Below, piece by piece: positions 18,529 to 28,228 of a stretch of DNA of 64,000 nt (position 1 is its first letter; the number at the start of each line of letters is the position of its first letter). The DNA comes from an uncultured Alphaproteobacteria bacterium (GTDB lineage: Bacteria; Pseudomonadota; Alphaproteobacteria; HIMB59; GCA-002718135). The stretch covers positions 1 to 64,000 of the forward strand of contig CACMQS010000009.1 of NCBI GenBank assembly GCA_902615845.1. Direction: 5' to 3'. The position numbers and the translations under genes are program-made. The notes beneath the pieces are model-generated. The model made no database searches, was not told the DNA's origin, and worked only from the letters and a program-made list of their open reading frames with translations.

Positions 18529-19506
18529 TTAAGGTAAATATTTATCGGTAAAAAATGATGAAATCTCTGGATCAGATGAGAATTCGTATGTTTCTGCTAA
18601 CTGTCCTAAAGCTTTTTCCATTCTTGCAATGTCAATATTACCCATACCGTTTTCTTTTACATAATCAGTATTAACATTTCCTTCTATTGCTAGTATCAAT
18701 CTTCTTGTCTCTAAAGCTAAATCAGCAGCTGGATTTCTTTCAACCATACTCTTCACCGCGTCTTCAGGATTTTTCATAGCATCAGCCCATCCTTTAGATA
18801 CAGCTTTTAAAAAACCTTTAATTATTTCAGGATTTGCATCTGCATAATCAGTGTTAACTATTATGGCATTACCATATAATTCTAATCCATAGTTTGCCAT
18901 CAACATAATTGATATATCATCCTCAGGAACACCAAGACGAACTAAATTTAAAAACATTGAAAATGAAAACCCTGTTATAGCATCAACGTTTTTTTCAGCT
19001 AACATCGGTTCTCTTGTTGGGAAACCTACTGGCTCCACTGTTATATTATCAACATTAATATTATTTGCAGAAGCAAAAGGTGGGAATTGGGCCCATGCAC
19101 CATCAGGTGGTGGCGCACCAAGAATTTTTCCCTCTAAATCAGATGGAGTTGTAACACCAAGACTTTTTCTTCCAGCAATTGCAAATGGAGGTTTATCATA
19201 AACCATCATAACTGCCATAACTGGTGCTCCAGGATTTTGATCTAAAAATTTGATTAAGCTGTTTATATCTGCAAAACCTATAGGAAAAGCTCCTGTAGCA
19301 ACCTTTGGAATAGCATCTAAGGATCCTTTACCTGCAGATATTTCTACTTCTAAATGTTCTTCACCAAAATAACCTTTATCTATTGCATAGAAGTAAGGTG
19401 CACTTGGTCCTTCAAATTTCCAATCTAAAGCAAAAGATATTTTAGTATCAGCGAAACTACTAAAGGATAAGAATATTGAAGTAATAAATATTAAAAATAT
19501 TTTCAT
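18529..19506 (-). CDS. Periplasmic substrate-binding protein, NMT1/THI5-like
   Basis: A 325-residue protein with a clean signal peptide (cleavage after SSFA, about residue 19). The mature part begins ISFALDWKFEGPSAPYFYAIDKGYF-like, seen as LDWKFEG and YAIDKGYF, which is typical of the NMT1/THI5 and SsuA-like family. That family includes pyrimidine, riboflavin, sulfonate and nitrate binders, and I cannot fix the ligand. It is first in the operon and has an AGGAGGT ribosome site eight bases before ATG. Confidence 0.85.
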   Translation of the reverse strand: MKIFLIFITSIFLSFSSFADTKISFALDWKFEGPSAPYFYAIDKGYFGEEHLEVEISAGKGSLDAIPKVATGAFPIGFADINSLIKFLDQNPGAPVMAVMMVYDKPPFAIAGRKSLGVTTPSDLEGKILGAPPPDGAWAQFPPFASANNINVDNITVEPVGFPTREPMLAEKNVDAITGFSFSMFLNLVRLGVPEDDISIMLMANYGLELYGNAIIVNTDYADANPEIIKGFLKAVSKGWADAMKNPEDAVKSMVERNPAADLALETRRLILAIEGNVNTDYVKENGMGNIDIARMEKALGQLAETYEFSSDPEISSFFTDKYLP

Positions 19507-19713
19507 TTGATTTTACCTCCTAATTAAGTCGTAGGTTAGATTAAATGACCATTTTTAAATAATACGATAATAGCATTTTAATAATACTTATAATGCATAT
19601 CTAATTTTTTTGTCAGTTTCTGGATTTTATAATGACAAAAGAAGAGCAATCAAAAATTTTATTTAAGAAAAATCACTAAAATCTCTAAAAACAAAGCATA
19701 ATAAATCTTAAAA
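19507..19713 (-). promoter_or_regulatory. Leader/promoter region of the NMT1-like ABC operon
   Basis: This 207-base gap is one of the two longest in the window. It contains the Shine-Dalgarno AGGAGGT (plus-strand 19515-19521) for the binding protein. I looked for a thiamine-pyrophosphate riboswitch because of the THI5-like protein and saw none of its conserved blocks on the minus strand. No other structured element is convincing by eye. Confidence 0.5.
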
Positions 19714-20790
19714 TCACTTATCAACAAAACCTGGCCAATTTCCCATATATTCAATAAATTTATCACTTAGACCTTCTTTATTTAAGTAAGATCTTGAAGC
19801 TGGTAGATCTATTGGTTCAAAATTTGGATTTTTCATTACTCTCTCTGGAAAATCATGATGAAGAATAGCTGCTCTTCCTATAGTCACAAAATCAACTTTA
19901 TTATTAAGAATCTCGTAAACATTCTTACCTGTTCTTATATTTCCCGCTACTGTTAATTGAACATCTTTAAAATCAAGTTCTGTGAAATGCTCTAGCAAAC
20001 TCTTTTCTGTATGCTCTTCTTCTTCAGGCTTTTTAAAAGAATCCCAAAGTGATATATCTAAAAAATCTATTTTATTAGTATTAATAAGTTTTTTACATAT
20101 TTCTTTTGTTTCTCCCAATTTAATTCCAAACCTTTCTGCGGATAATCTAACTCCCAATAGAAATTGAGAACCGCATTCATCTCTGATACCATCGATAATT
20201 TCAAAAATTATTCTAGATCTGTTTTCTAAGCTTCCACCGTATTCGTCTTCTCTTTTATTGAATTTAGAGCTTAAAAATTGACACAGAATATAACCATGAG
20301 CTCCATGTATTTCTACTCCTTCATATCCTGACTTTTTTGCCCTAACTCCAGCTTCAATAAAATTATCTCTTAGTCTTTTGACCTCATCTAGTTTTAAAGC
20401 TCTTGAGTTAGTCTTGTTATCATCTGAAGGGCAAACTGGCTGTTCACCTATAATATCCTTAGGTGATTTCATTCCGGCATGATGTAATTGAGCGACAGCT
20501 AAACTTTCATAAGATTTAATTTTATCAGTTAATCGTTTTAAACCTTCTATATGTTCATCACCAAAAATACCTAATTGACCAGGAAAACCTTTACCAATAG
20601 ATTGAACATGTGAAGCACAAGACATGGTAAGTCCAAAATTTCCTTTAGCTCTCATAGTTAACCAATTAAATTCATCTTCTGAAAGTATTCCATTTTCATG
20701 GCTTTGAGTATTTGTTAATGGGGCAAGCATAAATCTATTTTTCATTAATAAGCCACATGGAAATTTTATTTCATCTTTTAAATTTATCAT
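19714..20790 (-). CDS. Old Yellow Enzyme family NADH:flavin oxidoreductase
   Basis: A 358-residue FMN-dependent TIM-barrel oxidoreductase. LAPLTNTQS near the N-terminus, the paired residues in AQLHHAG, the substrate-loop HGAHGYILCQFLS, RLS and the phosphate-binding AGNIRTG and TIGRAAILHHDFP are visible. The family reduces activated alkenes; the physiological substrate is not predictable. The ATG at 20790 is four bases after the guaA stop; a longer frame to 20838 lies in guaA and is rejected. Confidence 0.88.
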   Translation of the reverse strand: MINLKDEIKFPCGLLMKNRFMLAPLTNTQSHENGILSEDEFNWLTMRAKGNFGLTMSCASHVQSIGKGFPGQLGIFGDEHIEGLKRLTDKIKSYESLAVAQLHHAGMKSPKDIIGEQPVCPSDDNKTNSRALKLDEVKRLRDNFIEAGVRAKKSGYEGVEIHGAHGYILCQFLSSKFNKREDEYGGSLENRSRIIFEIIDGIRDECGSQFLLGVRLSAERFGIKLGETKEICKKLINTNKIDFLDISLWDSFKKPEEEEHTEKSLLEHFTELDFKDVQLTVAGNIRTGKNVYEILNNKVDFVTIGRAAILHHDFPERVMKNPNFEPIDLPASRSYLNKEGLSDKFIEYMGNWPGFVDK

Positions 20791-20794
20791 AATA

Positions 20795-22348
20795 CTACTC
20801 CCACTCAATTGTTCCAGGAGGCTTTGAAGTAAAGTCATATAATACTCTATTGATGCCTTTTACTTTATTAATTATGCGAGATGATATTTCTTTTAGTTGA
20901 TTATTTGTAAACATATAAAAATCAGCTGTCATTCCATCAACAGAAGTAATAGCTCTAAGTGAAACTGAGTAATTGTATGTTCTTTCATCTCCCATAACGC
21001 CTACTGATTTTACTGGTAAGAGGACTACAAATGCTTGCCAAATTTTATTATAAAGTTTTTTTTCTTTTAAATACTGAATAAAAATATGATCTGCTTCCTG
21101 AAGAATTAAGATCTTTTTTTTATCAATTACTCCCGGTATTCGAATTGCTAAACCTGGTCCTGGAAATGGATGTCTTAAAAGTAAATGTTTATCTATTTTT
21201 AATTGCTTTCCAACATTTCTTACCTCGTCTTTAAATAATTCTCTTAAAGGTTCTACAATTTTAAGTTTCATTTTTTTTGGTAAACCACCAACATTATGGT
21301 GGCTTTTAATTTTAGCTGTTGGACCTCCAAAAAATGGAATGCTCTCTATGATATCAGGATAAAGGGTTCCCTGTCCTAAATAATCTACATTTGATATTTT
21401 TTTAGCTGCTTTATCAAAAACTTCTATAAATGTTTTGCCAATTATTTTTCTTTTTTTCTCAGGGTCAGATACATTTTTTAATTTTTTTAAAAAAATATTC
21501 GAAGCATTTATTTTAGTAAAGTTATTTCCAAATTTTTTGGAAAATATTTTTGAAACTTCATTAGCTTCATTTTTTCTTAAAAGACCGTGATCAACAAAAA
21601 TACAATAAAGGTTTTTGTTAACAGCCTTACTTAACAAATATGCAGTAACTGTAGAATCTACTCCTCCAGATAAACCGCAAATTATTTTTTTATTATTAAT
21701 TTCATTTTTTAATTCTGAAACTTTATTTTCAATAAATTTTTGAATTTTGAATTTATTTTTTATATCTACTATATTGAAAACAAAATTATTAATTATTTTT
21801 GAACCAAAATCTGTATGATAGACCTCAGGATGAAATTGAAGGCAATAAATTTTATTTTTATAATTTTCAATAGATGAAATAATTTTGTTATTTGATAAAG
21901 ATGTTATTGAAAAAAGTTTTGGTATTTTATTAATATTATCTCCGTGAGACATCCATACTTTGAATTTTTGTTTGTTAATTCCTTTAAATAAAAGTGATTT
22001 TTGCTTAATATTTATAATTGTGTGACCATACTCTCTATGAGTGGAACGTTTTACTACACCTTTCAAATTTTTAGTTACTAATTGCATACCATAACAAATT
22101 GCTAAAACCGGTTTTTTCATTTTTAAAATTTCTTGATTTAATTTGGGAGCATTTTTGTCAAGTACTGATCTAGGACCGCCAGATAATATAAATGCAGATG
22201 GTTTGATTTCATTTAAAATTTTTTTTGTGATTTTATTAAAAGGATAGACAAGACAGAAGACTTCTAACTCTCTGATTCTTCTTGCAATTAATTGTGTATA
22301 TTGTGATCCATAATCTACAATTAAAATAGTTTCTAATCTACTCTTCAT
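20795..22348 (-). CDS. guaA: GMP synthase (glutamine-hydrolysing)
   Basis: GuaA aminates XMP to GMP. The class I glutaminase domain has the nucleophile C85 in AICYGMQ and the FHPEV histidine-glutamate pair. The ATP-pyrophosphatase domain has SGGVDST, and the dimerisation domain ends in the characteristic KPPGTIEWE. The 517-residue length is normal. It overlaps rlmE by 11 bases. Confidence 0.97.
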   Translation of the reverse strand: MKSRLETILIVDYGSQYTQLIARRIRELEVFCLVYPFNKITKKILNEIKPSAFILSGGPRSVLDKNAPKLNQEILKMKKPVLAICYGMQLVTKNLKGVVKRSTHREYGHTIINIKQKSLLFKGINKQKFKVWMSHGDNINKIPKLFSITSLSNNKIISSIENYKNKIYCLQFHPEVYHTDFGSKIINNFVFNIVDIKNKFKIQKFIENKVSELKNEINNKKIICGLSGGVDSTVTAYLLSKAVNKNLYCIFVDHGLLRKNEANEVSKIFSKKFGNNFTKINASNIFLKKLKNVSDPEKKRKIIGKTFIEVFDKAAKKISNVDYLGQGTLYPDIIESIPFFGGPTAKIKSHHNVGGLPKKMKLKIVEPLRELFKDEVRNVGKQLKIDKHLLLRHPFPGPGLAIRIPGVIDKKKILILQEADHIFIQYLKEKKLYNKIWQAFVVLLPVKSVGVMGDERTYNYSVSLRAITSVDGMTADFYMFTNNQLKEISSRIINKVKGINRVLYDFTSKPPGTIEWE

Positions 22349-22937
22349 TCAATCTAAATCCTCTGGATAGTATAAATATTTCACTTGATTCTTGTCTTGA
22401 TGATTTCGGCTTAAAATACTCAACTTTTTCAAACTTTTTTTTAAGTATCTTTATAATTTCCTTTTCTTCCTCTCCCTTCCAAATTTTGAATATAAATGAT
22501 CCTTGGTTTTTTAATATTATTACTAATCTGTCTATAACTTCATATATTAACTGACTTATTCTCAGATGATCTGTTGATTGATGACCAGTGGTATTTGGAG
22601 CTACATCAGATAGAATTAAATCAAATTTAGTTTTTAAATTAATAAAATTATATTTTAAAAAATCTTCTCTATAGAAAGTAATGCGTTTATTATTCATTTT
22701 CATATCTAATAAATCAAAACAGGTTATGTTAGTTTTTGGATTGTAATTTAAGATCACTTGAGTCCAACCTCCTGGAGAAGATCCAAGTTCTAGTATTTCT
22801 TTAGAATTTTCAATTATTTTATATTTTTGCTCAATCTCTTCTAGTTTAAAAGCTGCTCGATTGATATACCCTAACTGTTTAGCTTTCTTTACAAACTGAT
22901 CATTTTTTTGTCTATTAACCCAGTTTTTTGATTTCAT
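22338..22937 (-). CDS. rlmE: 23S rRNA (uridine(2552)-2'-O)-methyltransferase
   Basis: RlmE (FtsJ/RrmJ) methylates U2552 in the A-loop of 23S rRNA. The opening KSKNWVNRQ, then YINRAAFKLEEI, the SAM-site LELGSSPGGWTQV, the catalytic aspartate in LILSDVAPNTTG and the catalytic lysine in FIFKIWKG are present. I choose the ATG at 22937 (199 residues) because family members start just before this lysine-rich segment. An upstream ATG at 22994 would add 19 mostly hydrophobic residues and cannot be excluded. Confidence 0.92.
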   Translation of the reverse strand: MKSKNWVNRQKNDQFVKKAKQLGYINRAAFKLEEIEQKYKIIENSKEILELGSSPGGWTQVILNYNPKTNITCFDLLDMKMNNKRITFYREDFLKYNFINLKTKFDLILSDVAPNTTGHQSTDHLRISQLIYEVIDRLVIILKNQGSFIFKIWKGEEEKEIIKILKKKFEKVEYFKPKSSRQESSEIFILSRGFRLNEE

Positions 22938-23006
22938 AAAAGATAATAAAGCTAACAAAAAATTGTTTTTTAGTAACTTTAATATATATGACATGTACGA
23001 TATTTA

Positions 23007-24248
23007 ATGAAAAGATCAATATTTATAGCTTTCATAATACTTGCCGCTGTTGTTGGATGGATTGGTTCTGGTCAATTTTTAAACAATGTTGTTGCACAAG
23101 ACGATGATACAGAAACTAGCACTGTAACAGAAACTTCATATTCACAAGATACAGAAAATAATGGTAATGAAGAATTTTCATTTTCTGTTGAAACAAAGGT
23201 ATTTACTTCCAGTTTAATTGATCAATCTATTGAATTACAAGGTCAAACTATTCATAACAAAAAAATTGATGTTAAATCTGAAACATCTGGCAATATAGAT
23301 AATATTGAATTTGCAAGAGGAGATAGAGTATCTCAAAATGCTGAAATGATTACAATCTCCTTAGAGGATAGAAATGAAAAGCTTTCTAGTGCAAAAAAAG
23401 ATTTAGAAAGACTTAATAAAGAACTAATTTTAAATGAAAAAAACAGAGATAATTTACTTAGACAAAATGTTGAAAGAATTGAATTGTATGAAATTGAATA
23501 TGCATCTGCAAAACAACTAATTGATAAAGGATTAAGTTCAAAATCAAAATTAAGTTTAGCATCTTTTAATCTTGCCAATGCTCAAGCTGATAGAGAAGAT
23601 ATTAAAATAAAATTTGAATCTACCTTAGCAAACCTTGAAGCTCAAATTTCAAATGTAAAATCAATTTTAAAGAACATAAAACTTGACATAGAAAAAACTA
23701 CTATCAAGGCGCCATTTGATGGAATTATTTCTGAAAAAATGGTTGAGAAAACTGAATTCATCTCAATAGGTACTCCCCTATTTACTATAATTGATTTAGA
23801 CCCTATCAAGATTGAAGGTTATTTATCTGAATTTGATGTAAATAAAGTGAGTGTTGGTACTAAAGCTTTAATTGAAGATAGTAATGGGATTAAAAAAAAT
23901 GGAATAATATCTTTTATTTCTCCATCAGCCGAAACTAGTACTAGAACATTCGAAATTACTATTGAAGCTGATAACAAAGATCTCTCTTATAAAAGTGGAA
24001 TAACAACTAAAATTATTATCAAAGGTTCAGAACTTAAAGCTCACAAAATACCACCTTCTATATTAACTTTATTAGACGATGGGACCGTGGGTGTTAAAGC
24101 TGTAGATAATGATAATAAGGTTACATTCTATCCAACCAAAACAATTAAGGATACGATAGACGGCATGTGGGTTTCTGGATTACCCGAGAAAGTAAATTTA
24201 ATTGTAAGTGGTCAAGAATATATAAGTATTGGTGAAACAATAAACTAA
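23007..24248 (+). CDS. RND efflux periplasmic adaptor (HlyD/MFP family)
   Basis: A 413-residue membrane-fusion protein. One N-terminal hydrophobic segment is followed by an acidic linker, a lipoyl half-motif around SGNIDNIEFARGDRVS, a coiled-coil hairpin (about residues 125-215), the second half-motif TTIKAPFDGIISEKMVEKTEFIS and a beta-barrel domain. It would link the downstream permease to an outer-membrane channel; no TolC-like gene is in the window. The permease starts five bases after its stop. Confidence 0.9.
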   Translation: MKRSIFIAFIILAAVVGWIGSGQFLNNVVAQDDDTETSTVTETSYSQDTENNGNEEFSFSVETKVFTSSLIDQSIELQGQTIHNKKIDVKSETSGNIDNIEFARGDRVSQNAEMITISLEDRNEKLSSAKKDLERLNKELILNEKNRDNLLRQNVERIELYEIEYASAKQLIDKGLSSKSKLSLASFNLANAQADREDIKIKFESTLANLEAQISNVKSILKNIKLDIEKTTIKAPFDGIISEKMVEKTEFISIGTPLFTIIDLDPIKIEGYLSEFDVNKVSVGTKALIEDSNGIKKNGIISFISPSAETSTRTFEITIEADNKDLSYKSGITTKIIIKGSELKAHKIPPSILTLLDDGTVGVKAVDNDNKVTFYPTKTIKDTIDGMWVSGLPEKVNLIVSGQEYISIGETIN

Positions 24249-24253
24249 TCTAA

Positions 24254-27200
24254 ATGAAAATAAATATTATAGACTATGCAATTAGCCATTCCCGAGTTTT
24301 CATGGGGATACTTATTTTTATAATTTTTTCAGGCGCATCTACTTATATCACAATGCCTAAAGAATCATCTCCTGATGTGAGCATACCAATAGTTTATATT
24401 TCACTAAGTCAAAATGGTATTTCTGCACAAGATTCTGAAAGGCTTTTAGTTAAACCAATTGAAGACGAAGTTAAAACTGTTGAAGGAGTAAGAGAAGTAA
24501 GATCAACAGCTTATTCAGGCGGAGGCAATGTTTTATTAGAATTTGATGCTGGTTTTGACTCTGATCAAGCTATGGTTGATATTAGGGATAAAGTTGATAG
24601 AGCCAAGGGTGATCTACCTAGTGAAGCAGATGAACCAACAGTTAACGAAGTAAATATAAGTACGTTTCCTATCCTTTCTATTTCTTTAAGTGGAGATGTA
24701 CCTAATAGAACACTTCAAGATTTAGCTGATATTTTGCAAGATGATATAGAAACAATTCCTAGTGTTTTAGAAGCTAAAATAGGCGGTAAAAGAAATGAAC
24801 AAGTTGACATACTAATTAATCCAACTGCAGTTGATAGCTATGGTATCAATCTTGAGAGTCTTATTAATATTGTTAGAGAAAATAATAAAATGGTATCTGC
24901 TGGTGGACAAGACACTGGTGACGGAAGTTTTGATATTAAAGTTCCAGGTTTATACGAAACTATTGAAGATGTATTAAATACTCCAGTTAAAACTAATGGA
25001 GATTCAGTTATTACTTTCAGGGATATTGCTGAAGTTAAAAGAACATTCGAGGACAGGCAATCTTATGCAAATGTAAATGGATCTAATTCAATAACTATTG
25101 ATGTTTCTAAAAGAATTGGTGAAAATATTATTAATACTATTGAAGAAGTAAAAAGAATAACTGCAATTACTGCTAAAAGTTTTCCTGAAAATGTTGAAAT
25201 TTCTTTTGGCAATGATCAATCAAAGGGAATTAAAACTATGTTAAATAGTCTGCAAAACAATGTCATAGCAGCTATAATCCTTGTTTTAATTATTATTTTA
25301 GGAGCATTAGGAGTTAGGTCTGGTTTATTAGTTGGTGTATCTATTCCAGGATCATTTTTATCAGGTTTATTAGCTCTTTCTGTAATGGGTTTTACTATTA
25401 ATATAGTTGTATTATTTGCTCTAATTTTATCTGTAGGACTATTAGTCGATGGAGCAATTGTTGTTGTTGAATATGCAGATAGAAAAATGAAAGAAGGACT
25501 TGGTGTAAAAGATGCTTTCGCAAATGCATCAAAAAAAATGTCACTACCAATTATATCATCGACTGCAACTACACTGGCAGCCTTTCTACCTTTAATATTC
25601 TGGCCTGGTATAGCTGGTGAATTTATGAAATATTTACCAATAACACTTATATGTGTTCTTATTTCTTCTTTGTTTATGGCACTACTGTTTGTCCCAGTTT
25701 TAGGATCTATTTTAAATACTGTTTCAAGAATACTTCTCCAATTTATTGTACCATTACTAATATCATTAATTTTTTACAATCTATTATCTTATGGATTTGG
25801 ATTATTAAATCTTGAAAGATTTAGTTTATTTATAACAATTGGAAAATATTTACTGAGCTTCGCTTTATTTATATTTGTATTTATAAGAATTATACCAAGA
25901 GTTTATAAAATTTCAGAAAATGTAAATTCTACAGATAAATTAGTTTCTAAAAATGCAAAAATCTTATCTTCAGAATCAAATGAACCTGTTTTAAACGTAA
26001 CTGGTTTTGTTGGATTTTATGCAAAAATATTAAACTTTTTATTATTCCATCCCTTAAAGGTAATGATTAGTGCTTTAGTAATATTAGTTGCTGTAAACTA
26101 TACCTATACTCAAGTTGGAGAAGGTGTAGAATTTTTCCCAGATGTTGAGCCTGATCTTGCAAAAATCGTAGTCTTTGCAAGAGGTAATCTCTCAGTTGAA
26201 GAAAAAAAAGATTATGTATCAAGAGTTGAGAATATTATTTTAAAGCTTCAATCGGAAAGACAAGAATTTAAAAATATTTATTCTTTAAGTGGAAATGTAA
26301 GTGAACAATCAGAGGCATCAGAAGACTTTATTGGATCAATAAGTTTGGAATATACAGATTGGAATAAAAGAAGAAAATCAAAAGTAATTCTTGCAGAAAT
26401 TTTGGAAGCCACAAAAAGCATAAATGGGATTAAAGTAGAGTCAAGAGAACAACAAGGTGGTCCTGGAGAAGGTAAACCAATTAATATTAAATTAACCAGT
26501 GATAATAAACAACTTTTAATTGCCGAAGGAATCAAGCTTAAAAAATTTATGGATAATTATCCAAATTTAATGAATGTTGAAGATAATTTACCAGCACCTG
26601 GGATAGAATGGGAAATTAATGTAGATAGAAAACAAGCTTCTAAGTTTGGAGCTAATATTACGTCAATTGGTAATGTAATTAAACTTGCAACAAACGGTCT
26701 TAAACTTGGTGAATATAGACCTGATGATAGTAATGAAAGTATACCACTTTATCTTCGTTATCCAAACGAAGGAAGAACATTGGATAGAATTGATAACTTA
26801 AGAGTAACTACTACAAATGGTTTAGTTCCAATATCCAATTTTGTAGAAATTGTTCCAAATAGCAGAACAGGAAATATAATTAGAGTAGATTCAAAAAATG
26901 CTATAAATATTCAGGCAGATGTAGAGCCTGGAACTTATCCTGACGGAAAAGTAAAAGAACTTGAGTACGTATTAGGAATTTCAGATACTGCTCCGTCTTG
27001 GAGAGGAAGAACTTTAGATTTACCTCGTTATGAATTAGATAACAAAGTAAGGGCTGAACTTATAGGAGAAAATGAAGACCAAAAAGAAGCACAAGAATTT
27101 CTAACAGGAGCTTTTGGTGTAGCTTTATTTTTAATGCTAATGATACTTCTGTTGCAGTTTAATAGTTTTTATAGTGCATTCTTAATTCTTTTTGCAGTAG

Positions 27201-27649
27201 TAATGTCTACAGCGGGTGTGTTTATAGGTTTAATGGTAACAGCACAGCCATTTGGTATCGTTATGTCAGGAGTTGGTGTTATCGCTCTTGCCGGTATAGT
27301 GGTAAATAATAATATTATATTGATTGATACATTTGATTTTTTAAAGACTAAAACATCAAATATCAGAGAAGCTATTATCAAAACAGGAGCGCAGAGACTG
27401 AGACCAGTTTTACTTACAACAACTACAACAGTACTAGGTTTATTACCTATGGTAACAATGACAAATGTTGACTTTATATCTAGAGAAATAACAAGAGGAT
27501 CACCAGATACTCAGTGGTGGGTTCAATTATCAACAGCTATAGTATTTGGACTACTCTTTGCAACATTCCTTACATTAGTTGTTACACCATCTGCTTTAAT
27601 GTTTAGAGAAAACATGAAGAATTGGTATAAGAAAAAAATTTCTAATTAA
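24254..27649 (+). CDS. RND efflux permease (AcrB-like)
   Basis: A 1131-residue inner-membrane permease with the duplicated 12-segment AcrB layout and two large periplasmic loops. The fourth segment reads LLVDGAIVVVEYADRKM, keeping one of the two AcrB relay aspartates; the tenth reads GIVVNNNIILID, with asparagine where AcrB has the relay lysine. Both deviations occur in known RND subgroups. Exported compounds are unknown. Paired with the adaptor immediately upstream. Confidence 0.92.
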   Translation: MKINIIDYAISHSRVFMGILIFIIFSGASTYITMPKESSPDVSIPIVYISLSQNGISAQDSERLLVKPIEDEVKTVEGVREVRSTAYSGGGNVLLEFDAGFDSDQAMVDIRDKVDRAKGDLPSEADEPTVNEVNISTFPILSISLSGDVPNRTLQDLADILQDDIETIPSVLEAKIGGKRNEQVDILINPTAVDSYGINLESLINIVRENNKMVSAGGQDTGDGSFDIKVPGLYETIEDVLNTPVKTNGDSVITFRDIAEVKRTFEDRQSYANVNGSNSITIDVSKRIGENIINTIEEVKRITAITAKSFPENVEISFGNDQSKGIKTMLNSLQNNVIAAIILVLIIILGALGVRSGLLVGVSIPGSFLSGLLALSVMGFTINIVVLFALILSVGLLVDGAIVVVEYADRKMKEGLGVKDAFANASKKMSLPIISSTATTLAAFLPLIFWPGIAGEFMKYLPITLICVLISSLFMALLFVPVLGSILNTVSRILLQFIVPLLISLIFYNLLSYGFGLLNLERFSLFITIGKYLLSFALFIFVFIRIIPRVYKISENVNSTDKLVSKNAKILSSESNEPVLNVTGFVGFYAKILNFLLFHPLKVMISALVILVAVNYTYTQVGEGVEFFPDVEPDLAKIVVFARGNLSVEEKKDYVSRVENIILKLQSERQEFKNIYSLSGNVSEQSEASEDFIGSISLEYTDWNKRRKSKVILAEILEATKSINGIKVESREQQGGPGEGKPINIKLTSDNKQLLIAEGIKLKKFMDNYPNLMNVEDNLPAPGIEWEINVDRKQASKFGANITSIGNVIKLATNGLKLGEYRPDDSNESIPLYLRYPNEGRTLDRIDNLRVTTTNGLVPISNFVEIVPNSRTGNIIRVDSKNAINIQADVEPGTYPDGKVKELEYVLGISDTAPSWRGRTLDLPRYELDNKVRAELIGENEDQKEAQEFLTGAFGVALFLMLMILLLQFNSFYSAFLILFAVVMSTAGVFIGLMVTAQPFGIVMSGVGVIALAGIVVNNNIILIDTFDFLKTKTSNIREAIIKTGAQRLRPVLLTTTTTVLGLLPMVTMTNVDFISREITRGSPDTQWWVQLSTAIVFGLLFATFLTLVVTPSALMFRENMKNWYKKKISN

Positions 27650-27676
27650 ATTTTTTTTAAATAAACTTTTAAATCT

Positions 27677-28228
27677 ATGACAATCAAATCAATTACTATT
27701 TATTGTTCATCTTCAGATAAATTAAGTAATAAATATTATCAAGATGCAGAAGAAATAAGCAAATTAATATCATCATTTAAAATAAATATAGTCTATGGTG
27801 GAGCAAAAGTTGGTATTATGGGCGTGGTTGCTAAGACAGCAAAAAAATATAAAAATAGAGTTATTGGAGTAATTCCAAATTTTTTATCTGAGAGAGAAAT
27901 AATTTTTGAAAATATAGATGAGTTAAAAATTGTCGATAATATGTCTGAACGAAAAAAGTTGCTCTTTGAGATAGGTGATGCGTATTTAGCATTACCAGGA
28001 GGGACAGGAACTTTAGAAGAAATACTAGAAGTCGTATCTTGGAAAATAATGGGGATTCATAATAAGCCAATAATATTTTTTAATAAAAATAATTTCTGGG
28101 ATAATCTATTTAAACAATTTAAATTTTTTGAAGATGAAAAATTTTCAAATAAAAATTTACAAAACAGTTTCCACATTATAGATACGGTTGATCAATTAAA
28201 AAATATATTAATTAAATGGCAAAAATAA
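27677..28228 (+). CDS. LOG family protein (TIGR00730 type)
   Basis: A 183-residue Rossmann-fold protein with the family motif PGGTGTLEE and the upstream [11 protein letters not shown]. Characterised members release free cytokinins from nucleotide precursors or act as general nucleoside 5'-monophosphate phosphoribohydrolases. In bacteria without plant hosts the role is probably nucleotide turnover. It overlaps icd by 13 bases, so the two are likely co-transcribed. Confidence 0.9.
   Translation: MTIKSITIYCSSSDKLSNKYYQDAEEISKLISSFKINIVYGGAKVGIMGVVAKTAKKYKNRVIGVIPNFLSEREIIFENIDELKIVDNMSERKKLLFEIGDAYLALPGGTGTLEEILEVVSWKIMGIHNKPIIFFNKNNFWDNLFKQFKFFEDEKFSNKNLQNSFHIIDTVDQLKNILIKWQK

Noticed and set aside
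19507..19713. Thiamine-pyrophosphate riboswitch before the THI5-like binding protein
   Set aside because: None of the conserved CUGAGA or ACC..GAUCUGG-like blocks could be found on the transcribed strand.
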